Of a stretch of 24,558 bases of DNA, positions 6,692-14,018 are shown one piece after another; position 1 is the stretch's first letter; every line of letters begins with the position of its first letter. The translations under genes were made by a program, and so were the position numbers. The notes under the pieces were generated by a model. It was not told the DNA's origin. It worked only from the letters and a program-made list of their open reading frames with translations, and made no database searches. This DNA comes from CAZAQB01 sp964487155 (lineage in GTDB: Bacteria; Pseudomonadota; Gammaproteobacteria; Nitrococcales; Nitrococcaceae). The stretch lies in contig CAZAQB010000043.1 in assembly GCA_964487155.1 (NCBI GenBank), forward strand, positions 1 through 24,558, read 5' to 3'.

Positions 6692-7786
6692 GTGGACATT
6701 CTCGCCAACCCGCACCGGGGCAGAGGGCTGCCGCCGGAGGCAGGCCTGGCCCCCGGCCGGGTGTCCCGCGACCCCACCGATGCCCAGTCCCTGCTGGGAC
6801 GCTGCCCGGCGGCCCGGAAAACACCGCTGCTGGACCGGCCGGAACTGGCTCGGCAGTTGGGTGTGGCGGAGCTGCGCCTCAAGGACGAGAGCACCCGCAT
6901 GGGCCTGGGCAGCTTCAAGGCCCTGGGCGCGGCCTACGTCATCGCCCGGGAGGCGGCCCGGCGGGGCGATGCTGGCAGCGCGCCTGCCGCCGCCAGGGAC
7001 CTCGCCAGGATTCTCGAAGGCACCACCTACGCCTGCGCCAGTGCGGGGAATCACGGCCTGTCCCTGGCCGCGGGCGCCCGGCTGTTCGGCGGCCGGGCGG
7101 TGGTCTACCTGAGCCAGGGTGTGCCGGAGGCCTTCGCCCACCGGCTGCGTCGCTACGGGGCCCGCGTCGTGCGCGCGGGGGACGACTACGAGCAGAGCAT
7201 GGCCGCCGCCCGGAGTGATGCCGAGCGGCAGGGCTGGACGCTGCTGTCCGACTCCTCCTGGCCCGGCTACACGGAACTGCCCGAGCGGGTGATGCAGGGT
7301 TACCTGGTCATGGGCGCCGAGGTGCTGGAGGCCTCGCCCGAGCCGCCCAGTCACATCTTCCTGCAGGCGGGTGTCGGCGGGCTGGCCGCCGCGATGGCGG
7401 CCCTGTTTCGCCAGCACTGGGCCGGGGCGCCGGTCATCGTGGTGGTGGAGCCCGACGCCGCCCCGGCGCTGATGGAAAGCATCCGCGCCGGCCGACCGGT
7501 GAAAGTGGATGGCGCGGCGTCCATAATGGGGAGGCTGGACTGCAAGCAACCCTCCCATCTGGCCCTGGGCGAACTGGCCCGCAGCGCCGATCACTTCGTC
7601 ACTGTCACCGACTCCGAGTGCGCCGCCACGGTGGAATGGCTGGCCGTCCACGGCGTGGCCACCACGCCCTCGGGTGCCGCCGGGGTGGCCGGCCTGCAGC
7701 ACGCCGGTGCGGTCCGGGAGTCGCTGGGGCTCGATGCCGCCAGCCGCATCCTGGCCTTCATCACCGAAGGGCCCGAGGAGGGATGA
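6692..7786 (+). CDS. PLP-dependent ammonia-lyase-like enzyme (diaminopropionate ammonia-lyase family)
   Basis: This 364-residue fold-type II PLP enzyme resembles diaminopropionate ammonia-lyase (E. coli YgeX/DpaL) along its length. Features are LKDESTRMGLGSFKALGAAYV with the PLP lysine K76, the PLP-phosphate loop SAGNHG (117-122), LSDSSWPGYTELPERVMQGY with D187 (the YgeX D189 position), and FLQAGVGGLAA. Where YgeX has the catalytic Asp120 (TTDGNHG), this protein has A118 (ASAGNHG, as in threonine dehydratases), so diaminopropionate may not be its substrate. No in-frame ATG exists upstream; GTG 6692 gives an N-terminus of about the family length. The gene starts 94 bp after the fold-back element. 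Its stop overlaps the next start (ATGA), so it is co-translated with an M20 amidohydrolase. Together they could deacylate and then deaminate an amino acid, which is inference. Confidence 0.85.
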   Translation: MDILANPHRGRGLPPEAGLAPGRVSRDPTDAQSLLGRCPAARKTPLLDRPELARQLGVAELRLKDESTRMGLGSFKALGAAYVIAREAARRGDAGSAPAAARDLARILEGTTYACASAGNHGLSLAAGARLFGGRAVVYLSQGVPEAFAHRLRRYGARVVRAGDDYEQSMAAARSDAERQGWTLLSDSSWPGYTELPERVMQGYLVMGAEVLEASPEPPSHIFLQAGVGGLAAAMAALFRQHWAGAPVIVVVEPDAAPALMESIRAGRPVKVDGAASIMGRLDCKQPSHLALGELARSADHFVTVTDSECAATVEWLAVHGVATTPSGAAGVAGLQHAGAVRESLGLDAASRILAFITEGPEEG

Positions 7787-8955
7787 CCGTGAACGCCACC
7801 GCCGTCGCAGACATCGAACTGCAGGCTCTGGCGGACTTCCGCCGTCAGTTGCACCAGCACCCCGAGACCGGCTTCGAAGTGGCCACCACCGCCAACGCCG
7901 TAGTTCAGCGCCTGGAGCAGGCGGGGCTGGAGGTACACGCCGGGGTGGGCGGCCATGGCGTCGTCGCCACTCTGACGCGGGGCTCCGGCATCCGGGCCAT
8001 CGGCCTGCGCGCGGATCTGGACGCCCTGCCGATCACGGAGGCCAACACCTTCGCCCACCGTTCCGTGGTACCGGGAAAGTTCCACGGCTGCGGCCACGAC
8101 GGCCACACCGCCATGCTGCTTGGGGCGGCCCAGGCTCTCGCCCGGCGCGACGACTTTGAAGGCCGGGTACATTTCGTCTTCCAGCCCAACGAGGAGAACG
8201 GCCTGGGGGCCCAGGCCATGATCGACGACGGCCTGTTCCAGCGCTTCCCCATGGACGCCATCTACGGTCTGCACAACCTGCCGGGGCTGCCGGTGGGGCA
8301 GTTCGCCACCCGGGCCGGGGTGCTCACCGCCTTTGAGGAGCTGTTCGAGATCCGGATCGAAGGCCGGGGAGGGCATGCCTCGGCACCTGACCGGGTCATC
8401 GACCCGGTGGTGGCCGGTGCCGAGCTGGTGCTCGCGCTGCAGGCTATCGTCTCCCGGTCCCTGTCGCCCCGCGACCACGGCGTGGTGTCCATCACCGAAG
8501 TCCTCACCGACGGGGCCCGCAACATCATCCCCAGCCAGCTCACCCTCAAGGGAGATGTGCGGGGCTACGAGGACGCCGTGAGCGACACCATCCAGCGCCG
8601 CATGCAGGAATTGGCCCGGGGCATTGCCGCGGCCCACAGAGCAGCTGCAACAATCAGTTACCGGAGAGACTTCGAGCCAGCCGTGAACACACCCGAGGCC
8701 GTGGACCGGGCGGCAGCGGCAGTGCGCCGCATCCCGGGCGCCCGGGTGAACCCGGACTGCCCCCGGGTCGGCTTCTCCGAGGACTTCGCCCGGTTCCTGA
8801 AGCACCGGCCCGGCTGCTTCATCCTCATGGGTAATGGTACCGAAGGCCACCATGGTGCGACGCTGCATAATCCCGGCTACGACTTCAACGACGCGGCCCT
8901 GCCAGTGGGCGTGGGCTACTGGACGCAACTGGTGGTGGAGTGCCTGGGCCGTTGA
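7783..8955 (+). CDS. M20-family metal-dependent amidohydrolase (hippurate hydrolase / N-acyl-amino-acid deacylase type)
   Basis: This 390-residue M20D-type enzyme has LRADLDALPI, the metal-site motif FHGCGHDGHTAM (H101, C103, H105), QPNEEN with the catalytic-base pair E137-E138, YGLHNLPGLPVG, the RGGHAS start of the dimerisation domain, and the C-terminal LMGNGTEGHHGATLHNPGYDFND carrying a further metal ligand. No signal peptide is seen, so it is cytosolic. Family members release amino acids from N-acyl or N-aroyl conjugates. I chose ATG 7783, which overlaps the upstream TGA in an ATGA junction; a longer in-frame extension from 7618 lies inside the PLP gene and is rejected. The pairing recalls the ygeX-ygeY neighbourhood of E. 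coli, where a lyase and an M20 peptidase also sit together. Confidence 0.93.
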   Translation: MTVNATAVADIELQALADFRRQLHQHPETGFEVATTANAVVQRLEQAGLEVHAGVGGHGVVATLTRGSGIRAIGLRADLDALPITEANTFAHRSVVPGKFHGCGHDGHTAMLLGAAQALARRDDFEGRVHFVFQPNEENGLGAQAMIDDGLFQRFPMDAIYGLHNLPGLPVGQFATRAGVLTAFEELFEIRIEGRGGHASAPDRVIDPVVAGAELVLALQAIVSRSLSPRDHGVVSITEVLTDGARNIIPSQLTLKGDVRGYEDAVSDTIQRRMQELARGIAAAHRAAATISYRRDFEPAVNTPEAVDRAAAAVRRIPGARVNPDCPRVGFSEDFARFLKHRPGCFILMGNGTEGHHGATLHNPGYDFNDAALPVGVGYWTQLVVECLGR

Positions 8956-9042
8956 ACCCAAGCCCCTCGGGCGGCCCCGTCCCGCTACGCCTCGCCTGGG
9001 AGACCGACCAGGGCATCGCCGGCCGCACTCGGCTGGGCATCA

Positions 9043-9050
9043 GGGAAGGG
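9043..9050 (+). other. KOPS-type FtsK-orienting octamer nearest dif on the left
   Basis: GGGAAGGG fits the E. coli KOPS consensus GGGNAGGG and points rightward to dif, 52 bp away. My manual scan of both strands found eight more. Plus strand, left of dif: 3997-4004 and 8366-8373. Minus strand, right of dif: 11085-11092, 14360-14367, 14580-14587, 14866-14873, 22091-22098 and 23127-23134. All nine point to dif and none points away. KOPS guide FtsK translocation to the dif-XerCD complex in E. coli; use of the same octamer here is inferred. Confidence 0.6.
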
Positions 9051-9077
9051 GAACAAGCGGGTTGGCCCCGGTGCTGG

Positions 9078-9088
9078 CCATGCGCACC
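9078..9088 (-). other. Extra XerC-like half-site beside dif
   Basis: Read on the minus strand, 9078-9088 is GGTGCGCATGG, matching the E. coli XerC half-site GGTGCGCATAA at nine of eleven bases and lying in the same orientation as dif. It shares the 8-mer ATGCGCAC with the dif XerC arm, 42 bp apart. No central hexamer or XerD arm accompanies it. It could be an accessory binding site, a remnant of an element that used dif, or chance. Confidence 0.35.
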
Positions 9089-9102
9089 CCAGCCGAGTCA
9101 CA

Positions 9103-9130
9103 ATTTAACATAATATACATTATGCGCACT
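9103..9130 (-). other. dif: dif chromosome-dimer resolution site
   Basis: Read on the plus strand, the site is a XerD arm ATTTAACATAA (9103-9113), a central TATACA (9114-9119) and a XerC arm TTATGCGCACT (9120-9130). Its reverse complement equals the 28-bp E. coli dif except for the first base (A instead of G). XerC and XerD recombine two such sites, under FtsK control, to resolve chromosome dimers at division. The site is AT-rich inside very GC-rich DNA and lies in a 320-bp gene-free spacer between a plus-strand operon and the NYN gene. A chromosomal dif marks the replication terminus, and the KOPS polarity change here supports that. No integrated dif-dependent phage is visible, because only one complete site is present. 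Confidence 0.95.
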
Positions 9131-9182
9131 TACGGGCCTGCGCGGAAGTCGGCGGCAACCGCGTTCGCCAGGCATGCGGCGT

Positions 9183-9198
9183 TGGCACAATTGCGCCA
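9183..9198. promoter_or_regulatory. Near-perfect 16-bp palindrome upstream of the NYN gene
   Basis: TGGCACAATTGCGCCA differs from its own reverse complement at only one symmetric pair of positions. It lies about 80 bp before the NYN start codon and 52 bp to the right of dif. It has the size of a dimeric repressor operator, but I cannot assign a regulator, and no clear promoter boxes stand next to it. Confidence 0.3.
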
Positions 9199-9275
9199 CA
9201 TCCCGCACCATCCGGGCACGCTGCCGGCCATGGGCCGGGCCGCTGCCCAGCCGCTCGCCCACAGGAGCCCCCTTC

Positions 9276-10574
9276 GTGCAGAACCAGGGAAACGTCGCAC
9301 TGCTGGTGGACTTTGAGAACCTGGTGTTCGGTCTCAGAGACAGCCATGGCGAGGACTACCCCGAGTCGGTGGATCCGGAGCTGCTGTTCCGTCTGGCCGA
9401 GGAATACGGCCAGGTGGTGCTGGCCAACGCCTATGCCGACTGGCGCTCGAGGGAGATCAACCAGTTCCAGACAGATCTTTACCGGCTTGGCATTGACCTG
9501 ATCCACGTGTTCGCGAAGCGCCAGCAGAACCGCTTCAAGAACGCGGTGGACGTCAAGATGGCGGTGGACGCCGTGGAGACGATCTGGACGCTGCCGCACG
9601 TGCGCACCTTCGTCATCGTTTCCGGCGACCGGGACTTCATCCATGTGCTGAAGGCGCTACGCCGTCACGGGAAATCGGTGGTGGGCGTGTCTCCTGACCA
9701 GGCGGCGAGCGAGGACTTCGCTGCGCTTTGCGACCGCTTCGTACGTTACGGTGCGCTGGTGGCGAGCTATGGAGCCAGCCGTACCGGCGGCGCCGAGCAC
9801 GGCCCCTCCCAGGGTGAACAGCTGCGCGCGGTGCGCGCCGCGCTTCAGGAGATCGTCAGCGAGCGGCCGGACGGCCTCAAGGGCGCCCAGATCAAGCCCC
9901 TGTTGCGACGCCGGCTGTCCGCCACCTTCGACGAGAGCGAGTACGGCTTCTCGCGGCTCACTGATCTGCTCGTCTCCCTCGCGGATGTGGTGAGCGTGGT
10001 CCCCAGCCGCAGCGGCGGCGATATTACGGTGCTGCCCGCCGGCCAGGTACCGCAGGCGGAGGCGGCGCCAGCGGCTGCGGGAGGCCACGATGCGCGGGTG
10101 GACACGCTGGCAACCCGGCTGGCCCGGGCTGCGGAACTCCCCCGGTATGCCTTCGAGACGGACTTCGCCAGGCGGCGCGCGGTGCTGGCCACCCTGTTTG
10201 CCGCCATGAAGGCCGAGGAACCCTTCATGCTGGCCGACGTCTTCGAGCGCGTTCTCCAGGACACCGACATTCCCGGTCTCAGCCTCTCCAAGCTGGCCCG
10301 CTATCAGAGCATCCTTTGGCAGTCGCGCTGCTTCGCCATCGAGCCCGAGCAGCAGGGAAAATCCATCCGCGAGCGGCTGATGCGCCTCGCCCCGGAGATC
10401 GCCACCGCGGACGACCTGGCCGTGCGCTACGAGCGCAGCATCGTCTACAAGCTCGCGGCCGCCGCCAGGGCCGCGGAAACGGAGCTAGATGCCCGCGTCC
10501 TCTGCCAGGCCCTCGGCCTTCCGGAAACCGAGGAAGAACTGGACTACTGCGGGACGCTGCTGAGCGCGAGCTGA
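9276..10574 (+). CDS. NYN-domain predicted ribonuclease with LOTUS (OST-HTH) domain
   Basis: This protein has 432 residues from GTG 9276, which is preceded by AGGAG with 8 bp spacing; the longer in-frame start at 9174 has no ribosome site. Residues about 5-160 form a NYN/PIN-like (LabA/DUF88) domain with acidic residues VDFEN (D12, E14), NAVDVKMAVD (D92) and SGDRDFIHVL (D118, D120), which in this fold bind metal for RNA cleavage. Residues about 180-255 form an OST-HTH/LOTUS module (QLRAVRAALQEIV ... YGFSRLTDLLVSL), a winged helix that binds RNA. A helical C-terminal region (265-432) is not recognised. Related NYN-LOTUS proteins are thought to act on RNA, but the bacterial targets are largely unknown. 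It is the first gene to the right of dif and looks monocistronic. Confidence 0.88.
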   Translation: MQNQGNVALLVDFENLVFGLRDSHGEDYPESVDPELLFRLAEEYGQVVLANAYADWRSREINQFQTDLYRLGIDLIHVFAKRQQNRFKNAVDVKMAVDAVETIWTLPHVRTFVIVSGDRDFIHVLKALRRHGKSVVGVSPDQAASEDFAALCDRFVRYGALVASYGASRTGGAEHGPSQGEQLRAVRAALQEIVSERPDGLKGAQIKPLLRRRLSATFDESEYGFSRLTDLLVSLADVVSVVPSRSGGDITVLPAGQVPQAEAAPAAAGGHDARVDTLATRLARAAELPRYAFETDFARRRAVLATLFAAMKAEEPFMLADVFERVLQDTDIPGLSLSKLARYQSILWQSRCFAIEPEQQGKSIRERLMRLAPEIATADDLAVRYERSIVYKLAAAARAAETELDARVLCQALGLPETEEELDYCGTLLSAS

Positions 10575-10864
10575 GAGCGTCCGGAACATGGAGACGGCTG
10601 GTACCCGGCAGGCTGCCTGCGCCCGCTTTTGCATCCTCGGTCAGACGCCGACGCCGCCCGGAGCGTCCCGGAGGGCGGTTTCCGCGGCCGTACCGCCCCG
10701 CTCTCGCCAAGCATCCGCGAACGTGGTAAACGGATAGCGGCTTATGCAGCGCAAACATCAAATTATCCGAAAGTGCGTAGCCAGTAGCACGGGCCGAGGG
10801 GACCAGGCCAGATTGGACGTCAGGTGTGCGGCGGGCACCTGCATGGAGTTGTTTTGAGGAGCCG
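10575..10864. other. Spacer without a gene
   Basis: These 290 bp hold no frame with coding character and no convincing terminator. The stretch 10741-10790 (around CATCAAATTATCCG) is locally AT-rich and may contain the promoter of the following membrane protein, but I see no clear -35/-10 pair. Confidence 0.4.
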
Positions 10865-12052
10865 ATGTCTGACTCACCACGGCGCGCTCTGGACCGCCGA
10901 GGACCGGCGCACCGCGTTCTGACTCTAGGGCTGCTGCTCGCCGTCCTGATCCTGATCGCCGGCGCCATGGCTACGCAGGCCGTGGACACCACCGCCGGCG
11001 CGCTGCTGGCGGTGCTCTGCGTGGCCCTGGCGCTTGGCTATCGCATCGTGGCAGCGCGCCCGCGGCTGCAGTCCGACAGCGCCGCCCTCCCCCAGGATGT
11101 CTTCGGGCCAGCAGTGCGCTCTCGGGGGGAAGCGCGCCGGGCGTTTCAGCATCTCGCCTCCGGCCGCCCCCACCTGGGCGAGCGCCTGCGCCGACAGGCC
11201 GAGCTCCGCCGCCACGTGGAACTCGCGCTCAGCTCGCCGGACGAGGGCCGTGCGATCCGGGCCATGGCGGCCGCGGAGCAGACCTGGACCCGGCTCCAGG
11301 AATCTCTGCGCTACAGCGCCAGCGAGCGGGTTCCCCTGGAAGAGACCATGGCGGCGGTGCGCGTCGTGTTCCCCACCGCCCTCGCCCTCAACGCAGCCGC
11401 GGGCGCGTTGCGCCGGGGCGGCGGACCCGGCAGCCCCAAGGGCACGGCGGCGGCGCGCCGGGTACTGGAGGCTCACCGGGACGCGCCGGGAGTGAACGGC
11501 CCGCTGATCGAGCGGGCTCTCGCCGCCGTCAGCCGGGGCGAGAGCCTGCCCAGGGCACCGTGGGTCAACCTCTCCACCGGTACCGTAGGCGACCGGGTCG
11601 CCGGTATGGGGGCACGCCGGGCGGCGGAGGCGGCGCGCCCGGAGGCCAGTGCCGGAGGCCGCGCGATGCCCGCCCAGGCCGAGTCCGAACTGGGGGAACT
11701 GATCGATAACCTGGAGCGTACCGACGACCCGGCACGGCGCCACGCCCAGCTCTCCCGGATCGTGGAGCTCACCTTCCGGCACCGGAGCGCCGAGGATCAG
11801 CGTGCCCTCTTCTACCGCTACGCCTGGCGCCAGGTGGATGCGGCCCCCGAACTGCTGCCGGTGGTGGGCGGCCAGGCCCGGAGCAGCTTTCCGGCCTTCC
11901 AGTACCTGGCCCGGGTGCTGATCGAGGACGGCCAGTACCCCCAGGCTCTCGAGGTGTGTCAGCGCGCCCTGGACCTGGGCCTCGACGACGGCACGGCCAG
12001 CGGTTTCCGCGGCCGCATGGCGCGCATCCGCCAGCGGGTGGATCACCGCTGA
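10865..12052 (+). CDS. Unrecognised membrane protein with two N-terminal spans and a helical cytosolic region
   Basis: This 395-residue protein has a short basic N-terminus (SPRRALDRRGPAHR), two hydrophobic helices at about 18-37 and 43-61 with a tiny loop between them, and then roughly 330 polar residues rich in Ala, Arg and Glu. The end (PAFQYLARVLIEDGQYPQALEVCQRALDLGLDDGTASGFRGRMARI) reads like one TPR repeat. The topology suggests both ends in the cytosol. I chose ATG 10865, just after GAGGAG (10856-10861), over an in-frame GTG at 10826 that lacks a ribosome site. I do not recognise the family. It is 233 bp upstream of the binding lipoprotein on the same strand, so a link to the chemosensory operon is possible but unproven. 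Confidence 0.75.
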   Translation: MSDSPRRALDRRGPAHRVLTLGLLLAVLILIAGAMATQAVDTTAGALLAVLCVALALGYRIVAARPRLQSDSAALPQDVFGPAVRSRGEARRAFQHLASGRPHLGERLRRQAELRRHVELALSSPDEGRAIRAMAAAEQTWTRLQESLRYSASERVPLEETMAAVRVVFPTALALNAAAGALRRGGGPGSPKGTAAARRVLEAHRDAPGVNGPLIERALAAVSRGESLPRAPWVNLSTGTVGDRVAGMGARRAAEAARPEASAGGRAMPAQAESELGELIDNLERTDDPARRHAQLSRIVELTFRHRSAEDQRALFYRYAWRQVDAAPELLPVVGGQARSSFPAFQYLARVLIEDGQYPQALEVCQRALDLGLDDGTASGFRGRMARIRQRVDHR

Positions 12053-12098
12053 GGGCGACCGCCCAGGCCCCGGCCCCACAGCGCCAGGTTGGGCAGCC

Positions 12099-12118
12099 TC
12101 ATGCGCATTCGCGCATGA
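12099..12118. terminator. 8-bp perfect hairpin after the membrane protein gene
   Basis: TCATGCGC (12099-12106), loop ATTC, and GCGCATGA (12111-12118) form a perfect stem 46 bp after the stop of the two-span membrane protein. No T-run follows. It may be a weak terminator or an operator for the lipoprotein gene. The following AT-richer stretch 12140-12205 (GATTAGATACAAG, AACAAGAAGAACAATTG) is where I would look for the promoter of the chemosensory operon. Confidence 0.4.
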
Positions 12119-12285
12119 CAAAGCGTGACACGGCTCGCAGCATTGTCGCCGATTAGATACAAGACTTCCGCCAGAGCCTGTAACAAGAAGAACAATTGCG
12201 GGCCGGGAGCCGGGACCGCGGCGCCGCCAGGCAGTCGCGATATTTGGCGCATGGGTCGTTGCCCGTCGGTGTGTGGGGGATCTCT

Positions 12286-13521
12286 ATGTTGGCGTCTCGT
12301 GGGTTGCTGGCCGGTGCCGTGCTGGCGCTGTCCGTGTCGGGCTGTGATTCGGGATCCACTCCAGGGGTGCAGGAAGACCGCATCCTGCTGGGCTCGGTGC
12401 TGGCCCTGGATGGACCGGCCCAGGGGCTGGGCCAGGGCATGCGCGACGGCCTGGAGGCGGCCCTGGAGGGACGCAGCGTCCACGGCCGGCGCGTCGAGAT
12501 CAGTTCCCTCGACGATTCCTACCGGCCCGTGAAGGCCGTGGAGAGCACCCAGCGCCTGCTGGAGCGCCCCGAGGGCGTGTTCGCCATGGTGGGCAATGTC
12601 GGCACCCCCACCGCCAAGGTCACCCTGCCGGTACTGCGCGAGGAAGGTGTCCCGGCGGTCGGCTTCTTCACCGGCGCCGGAATCCTGCGCCCCGGCGACG
12701 GCGGTCCCATACTCAATTTCCGTGCGAGTTACGTGGAGGAGGTAGGCACCGTGGTGGGCCAGGCCATCTCCCACGGCATCGCGCCGGCCGAGGTCTGCGC
12801 CTACGTTCAGAACGACTCCTACGGCATGGCCGGCATCGTCGGCGTGCGCCAGGCCCTGCAGCGCAACGGCGCTGAGCCCGCCCTGCTGGCCCTGTACGAC
12901 GAGATCCTCGCCCGCGAGGGCGACGAGCCGGTGCGCAATTTCATCGGCCCGGTGGGGGTCTACACCCGCAACACCACCGAGGTGGAGCCCGGCTACCGCT
13001 CGCTGAAGACCTGGGAACAGCGCTCCGGGGCAGCCTGCCGGCTGGTGGTGACCGTGGGCGCGTACACCAACATCGCCCACTTCGCCCGCTTTGCACGCAA
13101 GTCGGACGACTGGATCATCTCCGCGGTGTCATTCACCGGCGCCGACAACTTCCGGGCCGACCTGGAGCGCTACGGCGTCTCCGGCGGCATCCTCATGACC
13201 CAGGTGGTGCCGCTGCTGGACTCCCGCCTGCCCATGGTGCAGGAGGCCAAGCGGGCGCTCGGGCCGCGCTTCGGCTTTGTCTCCCTGGAGGGCTACATCG
13301 TCGGCCGGATGCTGCTCAAGCTGCTCGAGGACGCCGGCCCCGAGCTGGACCGCCAGCGTTTCATGCAGGTCGCCCGGAGCGCGCGCTTCAACCTCGGCGG
13401 CATCGAGATCGACTTCTCCGGAGACGGCAACCAGGCCTCCCGGCTGGTGAACCTGAGCCAGCTCACCGACAGCGGATGGGTGGAAGTGGAGCCGGATTTC
13501 TGGGCCCGAAGGGACAACTGA
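12286..13521 (+). CDS. Periplasmic ligand-binding lipoprotein (LivK/AmiC-like, Peripla_BP_6)
   Basis: The protein has 411 residues from ATG 12286, with GGGGGA about 5 bp upstream. The N-terminus is a lipoprotein signal (LLAGAVLALSVSGC) with lipidated C20; the +2 residue is D21, which in enterobacteria keeps lipoproteins in the inner membrane. The mature part is a type I periplasmic-binding fold: LLGSVLALDGPAQGLGQGMRDGLEAAL at the start, then FAMVGNVGTPTAKVTLPVLREEGVPAVGFFTGA, CAYVQNDSYGMAGIVGVRQAL and ILMTQVVPLLDSRLPMVQEAKRAL. No permease or ATPase gene accompanies it. The next gene, a CheW-like protein, starts 29 bp downstream on the same strand, so it appears to head the chemosensory operon. 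I infer a sensory rather than transport role. The ligand is unknown. Confidence 0.88.
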   Translation: MLASRGLLAGAVLALSVSGCDSGSTPGVQEDRILLGSVLALDGPAQGLGQGMRDGLEAALEGRSVHGRRVEISSLDDSYRPVKAVESTQRLLERPEGVFAMVGNVGTPTAKVTLPVLREEGVPAVGFFTGAGILRPGDGGPILNFRASYVEEVGTVVGQAISHGIAPAEVCAYVQNDSYGMAGIVGVRQALQRNGAEPALLALYDEILAREGDEPVRNFIGPVGVYTRNTTEVEPGYRSLKTWEQRSGAACRLVVTVGAYTNIAHFARFARKSDDWIISAVSFTGADNFRADLERYGVSGGILMTQVVPLLDSRLPMVQEAKRALGPRFGFVSLEGYIVGRMLLKLLEDAGPELDRQRFMQVARSARFNLGGIEIDFSGDGNQASRLVNLSQLTDSGWVEVEPDFWARRDN

Positions 13522-13550
13522 GACGAACCGGGGAAGCGGAGCCAGCAGCG

Positions 13551-14018
13551 ATGGACACGGCGCAGCACGCCCCGAGTTCCGCCGCCGGCGACTGGATGCT
13601 GGTGGGCATCGAGCGGCTGCGGCTGATGGTGCCCCGGGAGCGGGTGCGGGCGGTGCACCCGTGTTCCGCCACCTGGCTGGAGTCGGCGGACCGGCAGGCA
13701 CCCACCTGGCCGGCGGATACCGGAGACTGCCCGGTGCTGGTGCTCGATGAATGGCTGCGCCCGGCGCCGGAGCGTCTCGCCACGGCCCGCCAGATTCTGC
13801 TGCTGGAGGCGGCGGGCCGGGTGCTGGCCCTGGCCTGCGAACACGCGGAAACCATCGAGCGGGTTGAGCCGCCGGCATTCCACCGGCTGCCCGCCTGCAT
13901 GGCCGCAGGGTCCGGCGGGCCGGTCTCACTGGCACTGATGGCGGACGGCACGGTGGCCTCGGTGATGGAAACCGCAGCCCTGGAAACCCTGGTGGCCGAG
14001 GGCGCGGCCCGTGGCTGA
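13551..14018 (+). CDS. Divergent CheW-like coupling protein (first copy)
   Basis: This 155-residue cytosolic protein starts at ATG 13551 with GGAG 9 bp upstream. The pattern is that of a degenerate CheW fold: an opening strand (DWMLVGIERLRLMVPRERVRAV), a middle strand with PVLVLDEWL, and a second half RQILLLEAAGRVLALACEHAETIERVEPPAFHRLP that matches the CheW region facing the kinase. It lacks the usual conserved RG(x)xxPVxDL segment, which may limit receptor or kinase contacts. It is sandwiched between the binding lipoprotein and a second CheW-like gene, whose GTG overlaps its TGA by 8 bp. It might be a specialised adaptor linking an input protein to the array. Confidence 0.7.
   Translation: MDTAQHAPSSAAGDWMLVGIERLRLMVPRERVRAVHPCSATWLESADRQAPTWPADTGDCPVLVLDEWLRPAPERLATARQILLLEAAGRVLALACEHAETIERVEPPAFHRLPACMAAGSGGPVSLALMADGTVASVMETAALETLVAEGAARG

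Larger units (their letters stand above)
9027..9098. repeat. Perfect 11-bp inverted repeat abutting dif
   Basis: ACTCGGCTGGG (9027-9037) and CCCAGCCGAGT (9088-9098) are perfectly complementary, separated by 50 bp, and end 4 bp before dif. The loop contains a KOPS octamer (9043-9050) and most of an extra XerC-like half-site (9078-9088). It may be a terminator for the upstream operon or part of the terminus architecture; the spacing to dif is suggestive only. Confidence 0.55.

Noticed and set aside
9103..9130. LexA-type or other operator reading of the AT-rich palindrome
   Set aside because: The two arms and the spacer length match the Xer arms of dif almost base for base, which explains the symmetry better.
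9103..9130. Integrated dif-dependent phage or element
   Set aside because: Only one complete site is present, and the flanking genes look chromosomal; an isolated half-site is not enough.
9174..9275. Longer N-terminus for the NYN protein
   Set aside because: No ribosome site at 9174, and the added residues are not NYN-like; GTG 9276 follows AGGAG at good spacing.
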